64,000 nt of DNA, taken from NCBI RefSeq assembly GCF_009720655.1, contig NZ_WNKS01000004.1, positions 186,001 through 250,000 of the forward strand, in the 5' to 3' direction. The stretch is from Rhodoblastus acidophilus (GTDB lineage: Bacteria > Pseudomonadota > Alphaproteobacteria > Rhizobiales > Beijerinckiaceae). The translations under genes were made by a program, and so were the position numbers. This document shows positions 37,887-50,269 of this stretch, piece after piece (the first letter of the stretch is position 1; every line of letters starts with the position of its first letter). The notes under the pieces are model-generated. The model was not told where the DNA came from. It was given only the letters and a program-made list of their open reading frames with translations, and did not search any database.

Positions 37887-38458
37887 GTGGCTGAAGTCGA
37901 AGACTCCGTTAATCCGACATCTGGCGTTGCGGAACGCTATGCCCAGGCCCTTTTCTCGCTGGCTCAGGAAAAGAAGGTCACCGACGCCGTCGCCGAGGCC
38001 CTCGGCAATTTCGGCGACATGATCGAAAAATCTTCCGATCTCAAGCGTTTCGTCGCCAGCCCGGTATTCTCGGCCGAACAGCAGCTCAAGGCGATCTCCG
38101 CCCTGCTCAGCCAGTGCGGCTTTGGCGACGTCACCGCCAATTTCATCAAGCTCGTGGCCTCCAAGCGCCGCCTGTTCGTCCTGCCCGAGATGATTCGCGC
38201 CTATACCGCGCTGAACGACAAGGCCAAGGGCGTGACCCGGGCTGACGTCGTCGTCGCGGCTCCGCTTTCGTCCGATCATTCCGCCGCGCTCGATTCCGCG
38301 CTGCGTCAGGTGTCGGGCGGCCAGACCGTTAAGGTCAACGTCAAGGTCGATCCCTCGATCATTGGCGGCATCGTCGTCAAGCTCGGTTCGCGCATGGTCG
38401 ACGCCTCGCTGAAAACCAAACTCAATTCGCTCCGCACACGTATGAAAGAGGTCGGCTG

Positions 38459-38459
<1 letters not shown>
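37887..38459 (+). CDS. atpH: ATP synthase F1 delta subunit
   Basis: A 190-residue stator subunit that joins F1 to the peripheral stalk. It starts with GTG at 37887 ([20 protein letters not shown]), preceded by [22 protein letters not shown] and the C-terminal [19 protein letters not shown] are family signatures. Its TGA overlaps the atpA ATG by one base (TGATG). As in other alphaproteobacteria, the F0 genes atpBEF are not in this operon. Confidence 0.96.
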
Positions 38460-39988
<1,529 letters not shown>

Positions 39989-39996
39989 TCCGAACC

Positions 39997-40022
39997 GGAC
40001 CCGTCGTTTCGGCGACGGGTCC
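39997..40022 (+). other. hairpin in atpA-atpG gap
   Basis: A perfect 10-bp stem GGACCCGTCG / CGACGGGTCC with a 6-base loop, 8 bases past the atpA stop. No T-run follows. Such hairpins can protect the 3' end of the upstream message and help set subunit ratios (three alpha per gamma). Confidence 0.6.
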
Positions 40023-40076
40023 GCTCCCGTAAAAGCTCCGGCCTTCGGTCGCGAGCGGCTTTCGAGCGGATAAACC

Positions 40077-40940
40077 ATGCCCTCGTTGAAGGATCTTCGT
40101 AACCGCATCGCTTCCGTGAAGGCGACGCAGAAAATCACCAAGGCCATGCAAATGGTCGCGGCGGCGAAGCTTCGCCGCGCGCAGACGGCCGCGGAAGCTG
40201 CTCGCCCCTATGCCGAACGCATGGAGACCGTGCTGGCCAATCTGGCCTCAGGCATTTCCGGCGGCGGGCCGGCCCTGCTGTCGGGAACCGGCAAGAGCGA
40301 GACGCATCTTCTCATCGTCGCCACCGCCGAGCGCGGCCTTTGCGGCGGTTTCAATTCCTCGATCGTCCGCCTCGCGCGCGAACGCATCCTGGCGTTGCAG
40401 GCCGAGGGCAAGACGGTCAAAATCCTCTGCGTCGGCAAGAAGGGTTATGAGCAGCTCAAGCGTCAGTTTGAAAAACTGATCGTCGAGGTCGTGGACCTTC
40501 GCTCGGTGCGGCAGATCGGCTTTGAAAACGCCGATCCCATCGGCAAGAAGGTCATCGGCTGGTTCGAAGAGGGCCAGTTCGATGTCGCCACGCTGTTCTA
40601 TTCCAAGTTCCGCTCGGTGATCGCGCAGATTCCGACGGCGCAGCAGCTCATTCCCGCCGACATCCAGTGCGGCGCGCCGCTCTCCGGCGCGTATGAATGC
40701 GAGCCCGGCGAGGACGAAATCCTTGCGGCCCTGCTGCCGCGCAACATTTCCGTGCAAATTTTCCGCGGTTTGCTGGAAAACGCCGCTTCGGAGCAGGGCG
40801 CCCGCATGAGCGCCATGGACAACGCCACGCGCAACGCCGGCGAAATGATCAAGAAGCAGACGACGATCTACAACAGGTCGCGTCAGGCGATGATCACCAA
40901 GGAACTGATCGAAATCATCTCGGGCGCCGAAGCGCTCTGA
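40077..40940 (+). CDS. atpG: ATP synthase F1 gamma subunit
   Basis: A 287-residue central-stalk subunit. It starts [20 protein letters not shown] with the long N-terminal helix, [16 protein letters not shown], and ends with the matching helix [20 protein letters not shown] and [19 protein letters not shown]. The middle includes [16 protein letters not shown]. Length is normal. atpD follows after 27 bases. Confidence 0.97.
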   Translation: MPSLKDLRNRIASVKATQKITKAMQMVAAAKLRRAQTAAEAARPYAERMETVLANLASGISGGGPALLSGTGKSETHLLIVATAERGLCGGFNSSIVRLARERILALQAEGKTVKILCVGKKGYEQLKRQFEKLIVEVVDLRSVRQIGFENADPIGKKVIGWFEEGQFDVATLFYSKFRSVIAQIPTAQQLIPADIQCGAPLSGAYECEPGEDEILAALLPRNISVQIFRGLLENAASEQGARMSAMDNATRNAGEMIKKQTTIYNRSRQAMITKELIEIISGAEAL

Positions 40941-40958
40941 CCGTCATAAAGAATGTGA

Positions 40959-42407
<1,449 letters not shown>

Positions 42408-42420
42408 TTTTTTCGCTGCC

Positions 42421-42444
42421 GGCCCGGCGGTTTCCCGCCGGGCC
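42421..42444 (+). other. hairpin in atpD-atpC gap
   Basis: A perfect 10-bp stem GGCCCGGCGG / CCGCCGGGCC with loop TTTC, 13 bases past the atpD stop. No T-run follows it; the six T before it are on the wrong side. It resembles the atpA-atpG hairpin in stem length and placement. Confidence 0.6.
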
Positions 42445-42474
42445 GATTAAATCTGCGCCGAGACGGAGAGTTTT

Positions 42475-42873
42475 ATGGCGACATTTCACTTCGAGCTGGT
42501 TTCGCCGGAAAAGCTGCTTTATTCGGGCGAAGTCGAAGCCGTGGTCGTGCCCGGCATTGAAGGCCTGTTCACGGTGATGAAGGACCATGCGCCTGTCATG
42601 ACCGTCCTCAAGGCCGGCGTCATCGAAATCGATGAAGCGGCGAACAAGAAGACCAAGCTGTTCGTGCGCGGCGGCTTTGCCGACGTCGCCGGTAGCCTGA
42701 CCATTCTGGCCGAATCCGCAAAACCGCTGGAAGAGCTGAACGCGGCTCAGCTGGCGCAGGAAATCCAGAACGCTGAAGAGGATTTGGCGGACGCCACCAG
42801 CGAAACCGCGAAGAAGCAGGCGTCGGAAAAAATCGACCAGCTCAAGGAGCTTCAGGCCGCGCTCGCCGCTTGA
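42475..42873 (+). CDS. atpC: ATP synthase F1 epsilon subunit
   Basis: A 132-residue subunit of the central stalk. It starts [20 protein letters not shown]; the beta-sandwich includes [20 protein letters not shown] and [20 protein letters not shown], and the C-terminal part has two short helices ([25 protein letters not shown]). It closes the operon, with a clear terminator 20 bases later. Confidence 0.96.
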   Translation: MATFHFELVSPEKLLYSGEVEAVVVPGIEGLFTVMKDHAPVMTVLKAGVIEIDEAANKKTKLFVRGGFADVAGSLTILAESAKPLEELNAAQLAQEIQNAEEDLADATSETAKKQASEKIDQLKELQAALAA

Positions 42874-42891
42874 TGCTCGAACCGTTGGTGG

Positions 42892-42928
42892 AAAAAATAA
42901 AGCGGCCAGCGAGGGCCGCTTTATTTTT
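42892..42928 (+). terminator. intrinsic terminator after atpC
   Basis: A perfect 12-bp stem AATAAAGCGGCC / GGCCGCTTTATT, loop of 6, followed by TTTTT. The A-run on its 5' side would also work on the minus strand, so it may serve as a bidirectional terminator facing ubiG. Confidence 0.93.
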
Positions 42929-42951
42929 GAGACGATGATCCGTTCCGATAT

Positions 42952-42996
42952 CCATGGTTCGAGACGGCCCCTTTCGGGGCCTCCTCACCATGAGGA
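42952..42996 (+). repeat. dispersed palindromic repeat, copy A
   Basis: The segment GGTTCGAGACGGCCCC - TTTCG - GGGGCCTCCTCACCATGAGG has an internal GGCCCC/GGGGCC stem and outer CATGGT/ACCATG. It matches copy C at 52961 and, in reverse, copy B at 43019. The type (CTTCGAGACGGCGC...CCTCAGCATGAGG) is common in intergenic DNA of Hyphomicrobiales. Confidence 0.7.
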
Positions 42997-43018
42997 TTCT
43001 CCCTATACCATTCGGTAG

Positions 43019-43066
43019 CCCTCATCCTGAGGAAGCCGCGCTGCGGTTGTCTCGAAGGACGAGGGC
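43019..43066 (-). repeat. dispersed palindromic repeat, copy B (inverted)
   Basis: CCCTCATCCTGAGGAAGCC...GTCTCGAAGGACGAGGGC is the reverse of copies A and C, with CCTCATCC / GGACGAGG ends. With copy A it forms a head-to-head pair in the gap between convergent atpC and ubiG. Confidence 0.7.
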
Positions 43067-43089
43067 GGACCACGCATCTCGCTTGCGTG

Positions 43090-43851
43090 TCAGGCTGGGC
43101 GCTCCAGCGCGATCAGATAATTCACATCCGTATCGCCGGACAGCCGCCAGTCATCGAGCAACGGATTATAAACCATTCCCGAGCGGTCGATTTCTTGAAG
43201 GCCAGCTTTCACCAGCGGACGTGCGATCTCGTCGGGGCGCAAAAATTTTTGCCAGTTGTGGGTACCCGGCTCGACCCATCGCAAAACATATTCGGCGCCG
43301 ACGATGGCCAGCGCATAGCTTTTCAGCGTGCGGTTGAGAGTCGCGCCAACGAACAGGCCGCCGGGTCGCACCAGCGAGGCGGCGGAGCTGAGAAAACTGT
43401 TGACGTCGGCGACGTGCTCCAGCACTTCCATGGCGAGCACGACATCGAACCGCTCTTCGGCCGCCGCCAGCGATTCGACGGTGACGGGGCGATAGTCGAT
43501 GTCCAGGCCGCCCAGTTCGGCGTGGCGGCGGGCGACATTAATATTTTCGTCGGCGGGGTCGATGGCGGTGACATCAGCGCCGAGTTTGGCGAGGGGTTCG
43601 GCGAGAAGGCCGCCGCCGCAGCCGCAATCGACGATTTTTAGGCCCGCAAGCGGTTTTTCCGCATTGCGCCGCCTCGGCTTGTCGCCGTCCGGAAAGTGCG
43701 AGCATAGCAGATTGCGGAGATAACCGATCCGCACCGGGTTGAGCTTGTGCAGCGCGGCTTGCGGGCCCTTCAAATCCCACCATTGGTCGCCGAGGCGGGC
43801 GAAGCGGGCGAGTTCCTCGGGGTCGGTGCTGGCGGAGCGATTCTCAGACAT
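43090..43851 (-). CDS. ubiG: ubiquinone biosynthesis O-methyltransferase UbiG
   Basis: A 253-residue SAM-dependent enzyme that does both O-methylations of ubiquinone synthesis. It starts MSENRSASTDPEELARFARL with the family's DQWWDLKGPQAALHKLNPVR. The SAM site is IVDCGCGGGLLAEPLAKLGA, and VLAMEVLEHVADVNSF follows. The ATG at 43851 is preferred to an in-frame start 23 codons upstream. It diverges from lysC across about 100 bases and ends 23 bases past repeat copy B. Confidence 0.95.
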   Translation of the reverse strand: MSENRSASTDPEELARFARLGDQWWDLKGPQAALHKLNPVRIGYLRNLLCSHFPDGDKPRRRNAEKPLAGLKIVDCGCGGGLLAEPLAKLGADVTAIDPADENINVARRHAELGGLDIDYRPVTVESLAAAEERFDVVLAMEVLEHVADVNSFLSSAASLVRPGGLFVGATLNRTLKSYALAIVGAEYVLRWVEPGTHNWQKFLRPDEIARPLVKAGLQEIDRSGMVYNPLLDDWRLSGDTDVNYLIALERPA

Positions 43852-43953
43852 TTTGATCTCAATTCGGCAGAAGCGCAGATTGACAGGCGCCGGGCGCGCC
43901 GTCATGTATAGCCGCCCCAAGGGCGAGGTCTACAGCGATTTAATCAGGGCATT

Positions 43954-45189
43954 ATGGCGCGTCTGGTGATGAAGTTCGGCGGCACGTCCGTCGCCAATAT
44001 CGAACGTATCCGCAATGTGGCGCGTCACGTCAAACGAGAGATCGAGGCCGGCTTCGATGTCGCCGTGGTGGTCTCCGCGATGTCCGGCAAGACCAATGAA
44101 CTCGTTGGCTGGGTTAACGAATCCCACAAGCACTATGACCCGCGCGAATATGACGCTGTCGTCGCCTCCGGCGAACAGGTGACGTCCGGCCTGCTCGCCA
44201 TCGTCCTTCAGGAAATGGGCATTCCGGCCCGCTCCTGGCAGGGCTGGCAAATCCCGATCGAAACCGACAACGCCCACGGCTCCGCCCGAATCGCGCGAAT
44301 CGACGGCGCCGGGCTGATTGAGGGTTTTGAGCGCAAGGAAGTCGCCGTGATCGCCGGATTCCAGGGCGTCGATCCCGCCACCGGCCGCATCGCCACGCTG
44401 GGGCGCGGCGGCTCCGACACCAGCGCCGTCGCCGTCGCCGCCGCAATTAAGGCGGATCGGTGCGACATCTATACCGACGTGGACGGCGTTTATACGACCG
44501 ATCCCCGCGTCGTCCCTAGGGCGCGCCGGCTCGACAAGGTGGCGTTCGAGGAGATGCTGGAAATGGCCTCGCTCGGCGCCAAGGTTTTACAAGTGCGCTC
44601 GGTCGAAATGGCCATGATTCACGGCGTCAAAACCTATGTGCGGTCGTCCTTCGACGATCCCGAAAACCCGCAGCTGGGCACGCTGATTTGCGACGAGGAG
44701 GATATTGTGGAGCAGCAGGTCGTGACCGGAATCGCCTTCTCGAAGGACGAGGCGCAGCTCACCTTGCGCAAGGTCGCTGACAAGCCGGGCGTCGCCGCTG
44801 CGGTGTTCGAGCCGCTCGCCGAGGCCAACATCAATGTCGACATGATCATCCAGGTCGTGTCCGATGACGCCGCCCACACGGACATCACCTTCACCGTCCC
44901 CGCCGCCGAATTTGAGCGCACTCGCGCCATTCTGGAAAAGGCCAAGGGCGATATCGGCTACACCACCCTGCAATCCTCCGGCGATGTGGTGAAAATTTCA
45001 GCGATTGGCGTGGGTATGCGCAGCCATGCCGGCGTCGCCGCCGCCGCTTTCCGCGCGCTTGCGGAAAAAAGCATCAATATTCGCGCGATCACGACCTCGG
45101 AGATCAAATTTTCCGTGCTGATCGACGCCGCCTACACCGAATTGGCGGTGCGGACGCTGCATTCGCTCTACGGCCTCGACAAGGCCTGA
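43954..45189 (+). CDS. lysC: aspartate kinase
   Basis: A 411-residue enzyme catalysing the first step to lysine, threonine and methionine. KFGGTSVANIERI at the N-terminus and GRGGSDTSAVAVAAAI in the kinase domain (1-250) are signatures. Two ACT domains (about 265-411; KPGVAAAVFEPLAEANINVD and GVGMRSHAGVAAAAFRALAE) give feedback control. TTGACA at 43880 upstream is a perfect -35, but the nearest -10 (TATAGC) is 21 bases away. ptsP follows after 162 bases, as usual in this order. Confidence 0.97.
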   Translation: MARLVMKFGGTSVANIERIRNVARHVKREIEAGFDVAVVVSAMSGKTNELVGWVNESHKHYDPREYDAVVASGEQVTSGLLAIVLQEMGIPARSWQGWQIPIETDNAHGSARIARIDGAGLIEGFERKEVAVIAGFQGVDPATGRIATLGRGGSDTSAVAVAAAIKADRCDIYTDVDGVYTTDPRVVPRARRLDKVAFEEMLEMASLGAKVLQVRSVEMAMIHGVKTYVRSSFDDPENPQLGTLICDEEDIVEQQVVTGIAFSKDEAQLTLRKVADKPGVAAAVFEPLAEANINVDMIIQVVSDDAAHTDITFTVPAAEFERTRAILEKAKGDIGYTTLQSSGDVVKISAIGVGMRSHAGVAAAAFRALAEKSINIRAITTSEIKFSVLIDAAYTELAVRTLHSLYGLDKA

Positions 45190-45351
45190 ACTTACGGACC
45201 CTTGCGGTCCGGACCTTGCATCCTTATTGGTGGCGAAAAGGTGACGCAAGAATCGCCTTGATATTTGCCAAGGCGCGTCAGGCGTCTTGGATAGGTGTTA
45301 GGAACGTTATGAGGAGCGCGTTTTCGGCGCGTTCCAGGACAGGACGATACA

Positions 45352-47616
45352 ATGCGCGGCGGTTTGGGCGGACCTCGTCTGCTTCTGCGCCGGCTTCGCG
45401 AGGTTATGGCGGAGCCGGTGAGCGCGCAGGCGCGCCTCGACCGCATCGTCATTCACATCGCCGCCAACATGGTCGCAGAAGTCTGCTCGGTTTACGTGCA
45501 GCGCTCCGACGGCAAGCTCGAACTCTACGCCACCGAAGGTCTGAACCGCGAGGCGGTCCACCTCACCACCATGACCACGGGCGAAGGCCTCGTCGGCTTG
45601 ATCGCCGAGAAGGCCGAACCGCTCGCTCTGGCTGACGCGCAGGCCCACCCCGCCTTCAGCTATCGTCCCGAGACGGGCGAAGAGGTTTATCAAAGTTTTC
45701 TGGGCGTCCCGATCCTGCGCGGCGGCAACACCCTTGGTGTGCTGGTCGTGCAGAACCGCGCGCGGCGCACCTATTCGGAAGAGGAAGTCGAGGCGCTCCA
45801 GACCACGGCCATGCTGCTGGCGGAGATGATCGCTTCCGGCGAGTTGCAGTCGCTGGCCGCGCCCGGCCAGAGCCTGAGCCTGCAAAAGCCGATGTCGCTG
45901 ACGGGTTCGCCGCTCTCCGACGGCGTTGGCCTCGGCCATGTCGTGCTGCATGAGCCGCGCATCGTGGTCAAGCAATTGGTCGCCGAGAGTTTCGACGCCG
46001 AGAACGCCCGGCTCGACGCGGCGATCCTGGCCATGCGCGAACAGATCGAGGTGTTGATCGCGCGCGGCGACCGCTACGGCGCCGGCGAACACCGCGATGT
46101 TCTCGAAACCGTGCGCATGTTCGCCAACGATCGCGGCTGGATGCGGCGCCTGCGCGAAGCCTTGGATTCCGGCCTGACGGCGGAAGCGGCGGTCGAGCGC
46201 GTGCAGAACGACGCCCGCGCCAAATTGCAGCGCCAGACCGATCCTTATTTGCGCGAGCGGCTGCATGATCTCGACGATCTCGCCAATCGCCTGCTGCAAC
46301 AGCTCACCGGCGTCACTCCACCCCATGGCGGCGCGCTCCCGGATAACGCCATTCTCGTCGCCCGCAACATGGGCCCCGCCTCGCTGCTCGACTACGAGCG
46401 CGCCAATCTGCGTGGTCTGGTGCTGGAGGACGGCGGGCCGACCAGCCATGTCGCCATCATCGCCCGGGCGCTGGGCATACCCGCCGTCGGCGAAGTGCCC
46501 AACATCACCGACCTCGTCGAAACCGGCGACGCCATCATTGTCGACGGCGGCTCAGGCGAAGTGCAGTTGCGGCCGTCGCCGGATGTCGAAACGGCCTATG
46601 GCGAAAAGGCGCGGCTGCGGGCGCGGCGGCGCGAGCAATATCACAAGCTGCGCGACGTCCCCGCCGTCACCAAGGACGGGGTGGAAATCGGCCTGCACAT
46701 GAACGCCGGCCTGTTGATCGACTGCCAGCACGCGGACGAGGTGGGCGCGCAATCCATCGGCCTGTTCCGCACCGAATTGCAGTTCATGGTCGCGCCGAGC
46801 TTTCCGCGCCAGTCGCAGCAATATGCGCTCTATCGCAAAGTGCTGGATTCCGTGGGCGATCTTCCCGTGACCTTTCGTACGCTGGACATCGGGTCGGACA
46901 AGGTTCTGCCCTACATGGCCAAGGTGGAGGAAGAAAACCCGGCGCTCGGCTGGCGCGCGATCCGCATCGGCCTCGATCGCCCCGGACTCTTGCGCATGCA
47001 GATCCGGGCCATGCTGCGCGCCGCCGAAGGCCGTACGCTGCGCATCATGTTCCCCATGGTGGCCAAGACCAGCGAATTCGTCGCCGCGCGCGACATTTGC
47101 GTGCGCGAGATGGAGTTCTTGCGCCGGCACGATTACAAGACGCCCAGGAACCTGCAGTTGGGGGTGATGGTCGAGGTGCCTTCGCTGTTGTGGCAGCTCG
47201 ACGAAATCTGCGAACTCGCCGATTTCCTGTCGGTCGGCTCGAACGACTTGACCCAGTATCTTTTCGCGGCGGATCGCGACAACAAGCGGGTGTCGGGCCG
47301 GTTCGACGACCTGTCCGCCCCCAATCTCCGAGCGCTCAAGTCGATTGTCGATGTCGCGGCCAGATACGACAAGCCCGTCACCCTGTGCGGCGAAATGGGC
47401 GGCAAGCCTCTCGAAGCGCTGGCGCTCGCCGCCATCGGCTTCCGGGGCTTTTCCATGACGCCTTCGTCAATAGGCCCGGTCAAGGCGGCCATTCGCGCCG
47501 TCGATCTCGGGGCGTTGACCGCGCTGCTGATGCCGATGATCGAACGGCTCGACCACAGTTTTTCCATTCGGCGGGAACTGCAGGCCTTTGCCGAAGCGCA
47601 TTGCGTTCCGCTCTAG
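45352..47616 (+). CDS. ptsP: phosphoenolpyruvate-protein phosphotransferase PtsP (EI-Ntr)
   Basis: A 754-residue nitrogen-type Enzyme I. An N-terminal GAF domain (about 20-150; VCSVYVQRSDGKLELYATEG) precedes the PTS EI part. The phosphorylated His is in GGPTSHVAIIARALGIPAVG (about 365), and the PEP-binding barrel has SIGLFRTELQFM, FRTLDIGSDK, FLSVGSNDLTQYLFAADRDN and the CGEMGG loop. It passes phosphate to NPr rather than importing sugar, and signals nitrogen/potassium status. AGGACAGGAC precedes the ATG. prfA follows after 19 bases. Confidence 0.96.
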   Translation: MRGGLGGPRLLLRRLREVMAEPVSAQARLDRIVIHIAANMVAEVCSVYVQRSDGKLELYATEGLNREAVHLTTMTTGEGLVGLIAEKAEPLALADAQAHPAFSYRPETGEEVYQSFLGVPILRGGNTLGVLVVQNRARRTYSEEEVEALQTTAMLLAEMIASGELQSLAAPGQSLSLQKPMSLTGSPLSDGVGLGHVVLHEPRIVVKQLVAESFDAENARLDAAILAMREQIEVLIARGDRYGAGEHRDVLETVRMFANDRGWMRRLREALDSGLTAEAAVERVQNDARAKLQRQTDPYLRERLHDLDDLANRLLQQLTGVTPPHGGALPDNAILVARNMGPASLLDYERANLRGLVLEDGGPTSHVAIIARALGIPAVGEVPNITDLVETGDAIIVDGGSGEVQLRPSPDVETAYGEKARLRARRREQYHKLRDVPAVTKDGVEIGLHMNAGLLIDCQHADEVGAQSIGLFRTELQFMVAPSFPRQSQQYALYRKVLDSVGDLPVTFRTLDIGSDKVLPYMAKVEEENPALGWRAIRIGLDRPGLLRMQIRAMLRAAEGRTLRIMFPMVAKTSEFVAARDICVREMEFLRRHDYKTPRNLQLGVMVEVPSLLWQLDEICELADFLSVGSNDLTQYLFAADRDNKRVSGRFDDLSAPNLRALKSIVDVAARYDKPVTLCGEMGGKPLEALALAAIGFRGFSMTPSSIGPVKAAIRAVDLGALTALLMPMIERLDHSFSIRRELQAFAEAHCVPL

Positions 47617-47635
47617 CGATCGTTAGCAAGACCAA

Positions 47636-48709
<1,074 letters not shown>

Positions 48710-48729
48710 GCGCGCCGCCAGGCGCCTGG

Positions 48730-48744
48730 TTAACCGTAATTTAG
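48730..48744 (+). promoter_or_regulatory. possible CtrA-type box upstream of manC
   Basis: TTAA-N7-TTAG (TTAACCGTAATTTAG) lies 65 bases before the manC start, one base off the TTAA-N7-TTAA consensus for the alphaproteobacterial cell-cycle regulator CtrA. Such matches also occur by chance; no -35/-10 pair was identified around it. Confidence 0.25.
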
Positions 48745-48808
48745 GAATGTCTTGTGGGAGCCGTAATGCAGGGCTAATCGTTGGCGATTACGGCGATGCG
48801 GGGAGCAT

Positions 48809-50221
48809 ATGCAGAAGATCATTCCAGTCATCATGTGCGGCGGCGCAGGCACGCGTGTTTGGCCCGCCTCGCGCGAGACAATGCCCAAACAGTTCATCGC
48901 CCTGCTCGGCGACCGCTCCACCTTCCAGAACACGTTATTGCGCCTGAACGCGGAGGTTTTCGCCGCTCCGGTGATCGTCACCAATCACGATTACCGCTTT
49001 CTCGTGCAGGAGCAAATGGCGCAGATCGGGGTTCAGGGGCAGATCGTGCTTGAGCCGGAGCGCCGCGATTCCGCCGCCGCCGTCGCCATCGCCTGCGAAA
49101 TCGCCGCCGCCAGCGCACCCGATTCCGTCGTTGCCGTGTTCGCCGCCGACCACGTCGTGCAAAAAGTCGAAGCTTTCCAGGCCCTGTGCGCGAAGGCGGC
49201 AGAGGCCGCCGCACAGGGCCACATCGTCACCCTCGGCATTACCCCCACCGGACCCGCCACCGGTTACGGCTACATTCGGCCCGGCGCCGCAGCGGTCGCG
49301 GACTTGGGGGTCGCCAAGGTCGAGGCGTTTGTGGAAAAACCCAACGCCGAGACGGCGGAAAAATACATCGCCCAGGGCTATCTCTGGAACTCTGGAAACT
49401 TCTTTTTCCGCGCCGACGTGATGCGGGGCGAACTGGCGGCGTTCGAGCCGGAAATCGCCGCCGCCGCAGCCGAGGCTTTTTCGCAGGCCAAGACGGACCT
49501 GGGATTCCTCGCGCTCGACAAGGACGCTTTCGGCAGGGCGCCCAAAACCTCCATCGACTATGCGGTGATGGAGCGCACCTCCCATGCCGCCGTCATTCCC
49601 GCGGACATCGGCTGGTCGGATGTCGGCAACTGGCAGGCGGTCTGGGAGCTCTCGGAGAAGGACGGTCACGGCAACGCCATTCGCGGCCACGGCGTGGTGG
49701 TGGGCGGCGAGAATTGCTATGTCCGCGCCGACGACACCCTGACCGCCGTGCTGGGCGTGAAGGACGTGATCGTCGTCACCACCGACGACGCCGTGCTTGT
49801 GCTGGGCGCGCAATATGGCGACAAGGTCAAGGATCTCGTCGACGAACTGAAGCGGCGCAAGCGCAAGGAAGCGCAGGAGCATAGCCGAGTCTATCGGCCC
49901 TGGGGCTATTACCAGTCCATCGACGGCGGCGACCGGCACCAGGTCAAGCGCATCGTGGTGAAGCCCGGCCACAAGCTGTCGCTGCAAAAACACCATCATC
50001 GCGCCGAGCACTGGATCGTGGTGCGCGGCGTGGCGGAGGTGACGCGCGACGCCGACACATTGATGGTGCACGAAAACGAGTCCATTTATCTGCCGATCGG
50101 CAGCGTCCATCGGCTGGTCAATCCGGGGAAAATCGATCTGGAACTGATCGAGGTGCAGACCGGCTCCTACCTCGGCGAGGACGACATCGTCCGTATCGAG
50201 GACGTTTACCACCGGGCGTGA
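48809..50221 (+). CDS. manC: mannose-1-phosphate guanylyltransferase / mannose-6-phosphate isomerase
   Basis: A 470-residue bifunctional enzyme making GDP-mannose. The N-terminal nucleotidyltransferase has IMCGGAGTRVWPASRETMPK and FVEKPNAETAEKYIAQGY. The C-terminal cupin (about 360-470) has YRPWGYYQSIDGG and LSLQKHHHRAEHWIVVRG, the isomerase metal site. It starts after GGGGAG. manB follows, and together they supply GDP-mannose for exopolysaccharide or lipopolysaccharide. A terminator lies between the two. Confidence 0.95.
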   Translation: MQKIIPVIMCGGAGTRVWPASRETMPKQFIALLGDRSTFQNTLLRLNAEVFAAPVIVTNHDYRFLVQEQMAQIGVQGQIVLEPERRDSAAAVAIACEIAAASAPDSVVAVFAADHVVQKVEAFQALCAKAAEAAAQGHIVTLGITPTGPATGYGYIRPGAAAVADLGVAKVEAFVEKPNAETAEKYIAQGYLWNSGNFFFRADVMRGELAAFEPEIAAAAAEAFSQAKTDLGFLALDKDAFGRAPKTSIDYAVMERTSHAAVIPADIGWSDVGNWQAVWELSEKDGHGNAIRGHGVVVGGENCYVRADDTLTAVLGVKDVIVVTTDDAVLVLGAQYGDKVKDLVDELKRRKRKEAQEHSRVYRPWGYYQSIDGGDRHQVKRIVVKPGHKLSLQKHHHRAEHWIVVRGVAEVTRDADTLMVHENESIYLPIGSVHRLVNPGKIDLELIEVQTGSYLGEDDIVRIEDVYHRA

Positions 50222-50235
50222 TTTTTTCTTCTCCG

Positions 50236-50266
50236 GCCGCCGGCGCCCTTGCCCGGCGGCTTTTTT
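50236..50266 (+). terminator. intrinsic terminator after manC, abutting manB
   Basis: An 8-bp stem GCCGCCGG / CCGGCGGC with a 9-base loop, followed by TTTTTT. It starts 15 bases past the manC stop, and its T-run ends only three bases before the manB ATG at 50270. It could end manC transcripts or attenuate manB. Confidence 0.85.
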
Positions 50267-50269
50267 GTT

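Noticed and set aside
43880-43912. TTGACA and TATAGC as a lysC promoter
   Set aside because: The -35 is perfect but the spacer is 21 bases, too long for a normal sigma-70 promoter; no better -10 lies at 16-18 bases.
45195-45211. Short CGGACC/GGTCCG stem after lysC as a terminator
   Set aside because: Only 6 bp and no T-run; not strong enough to call.
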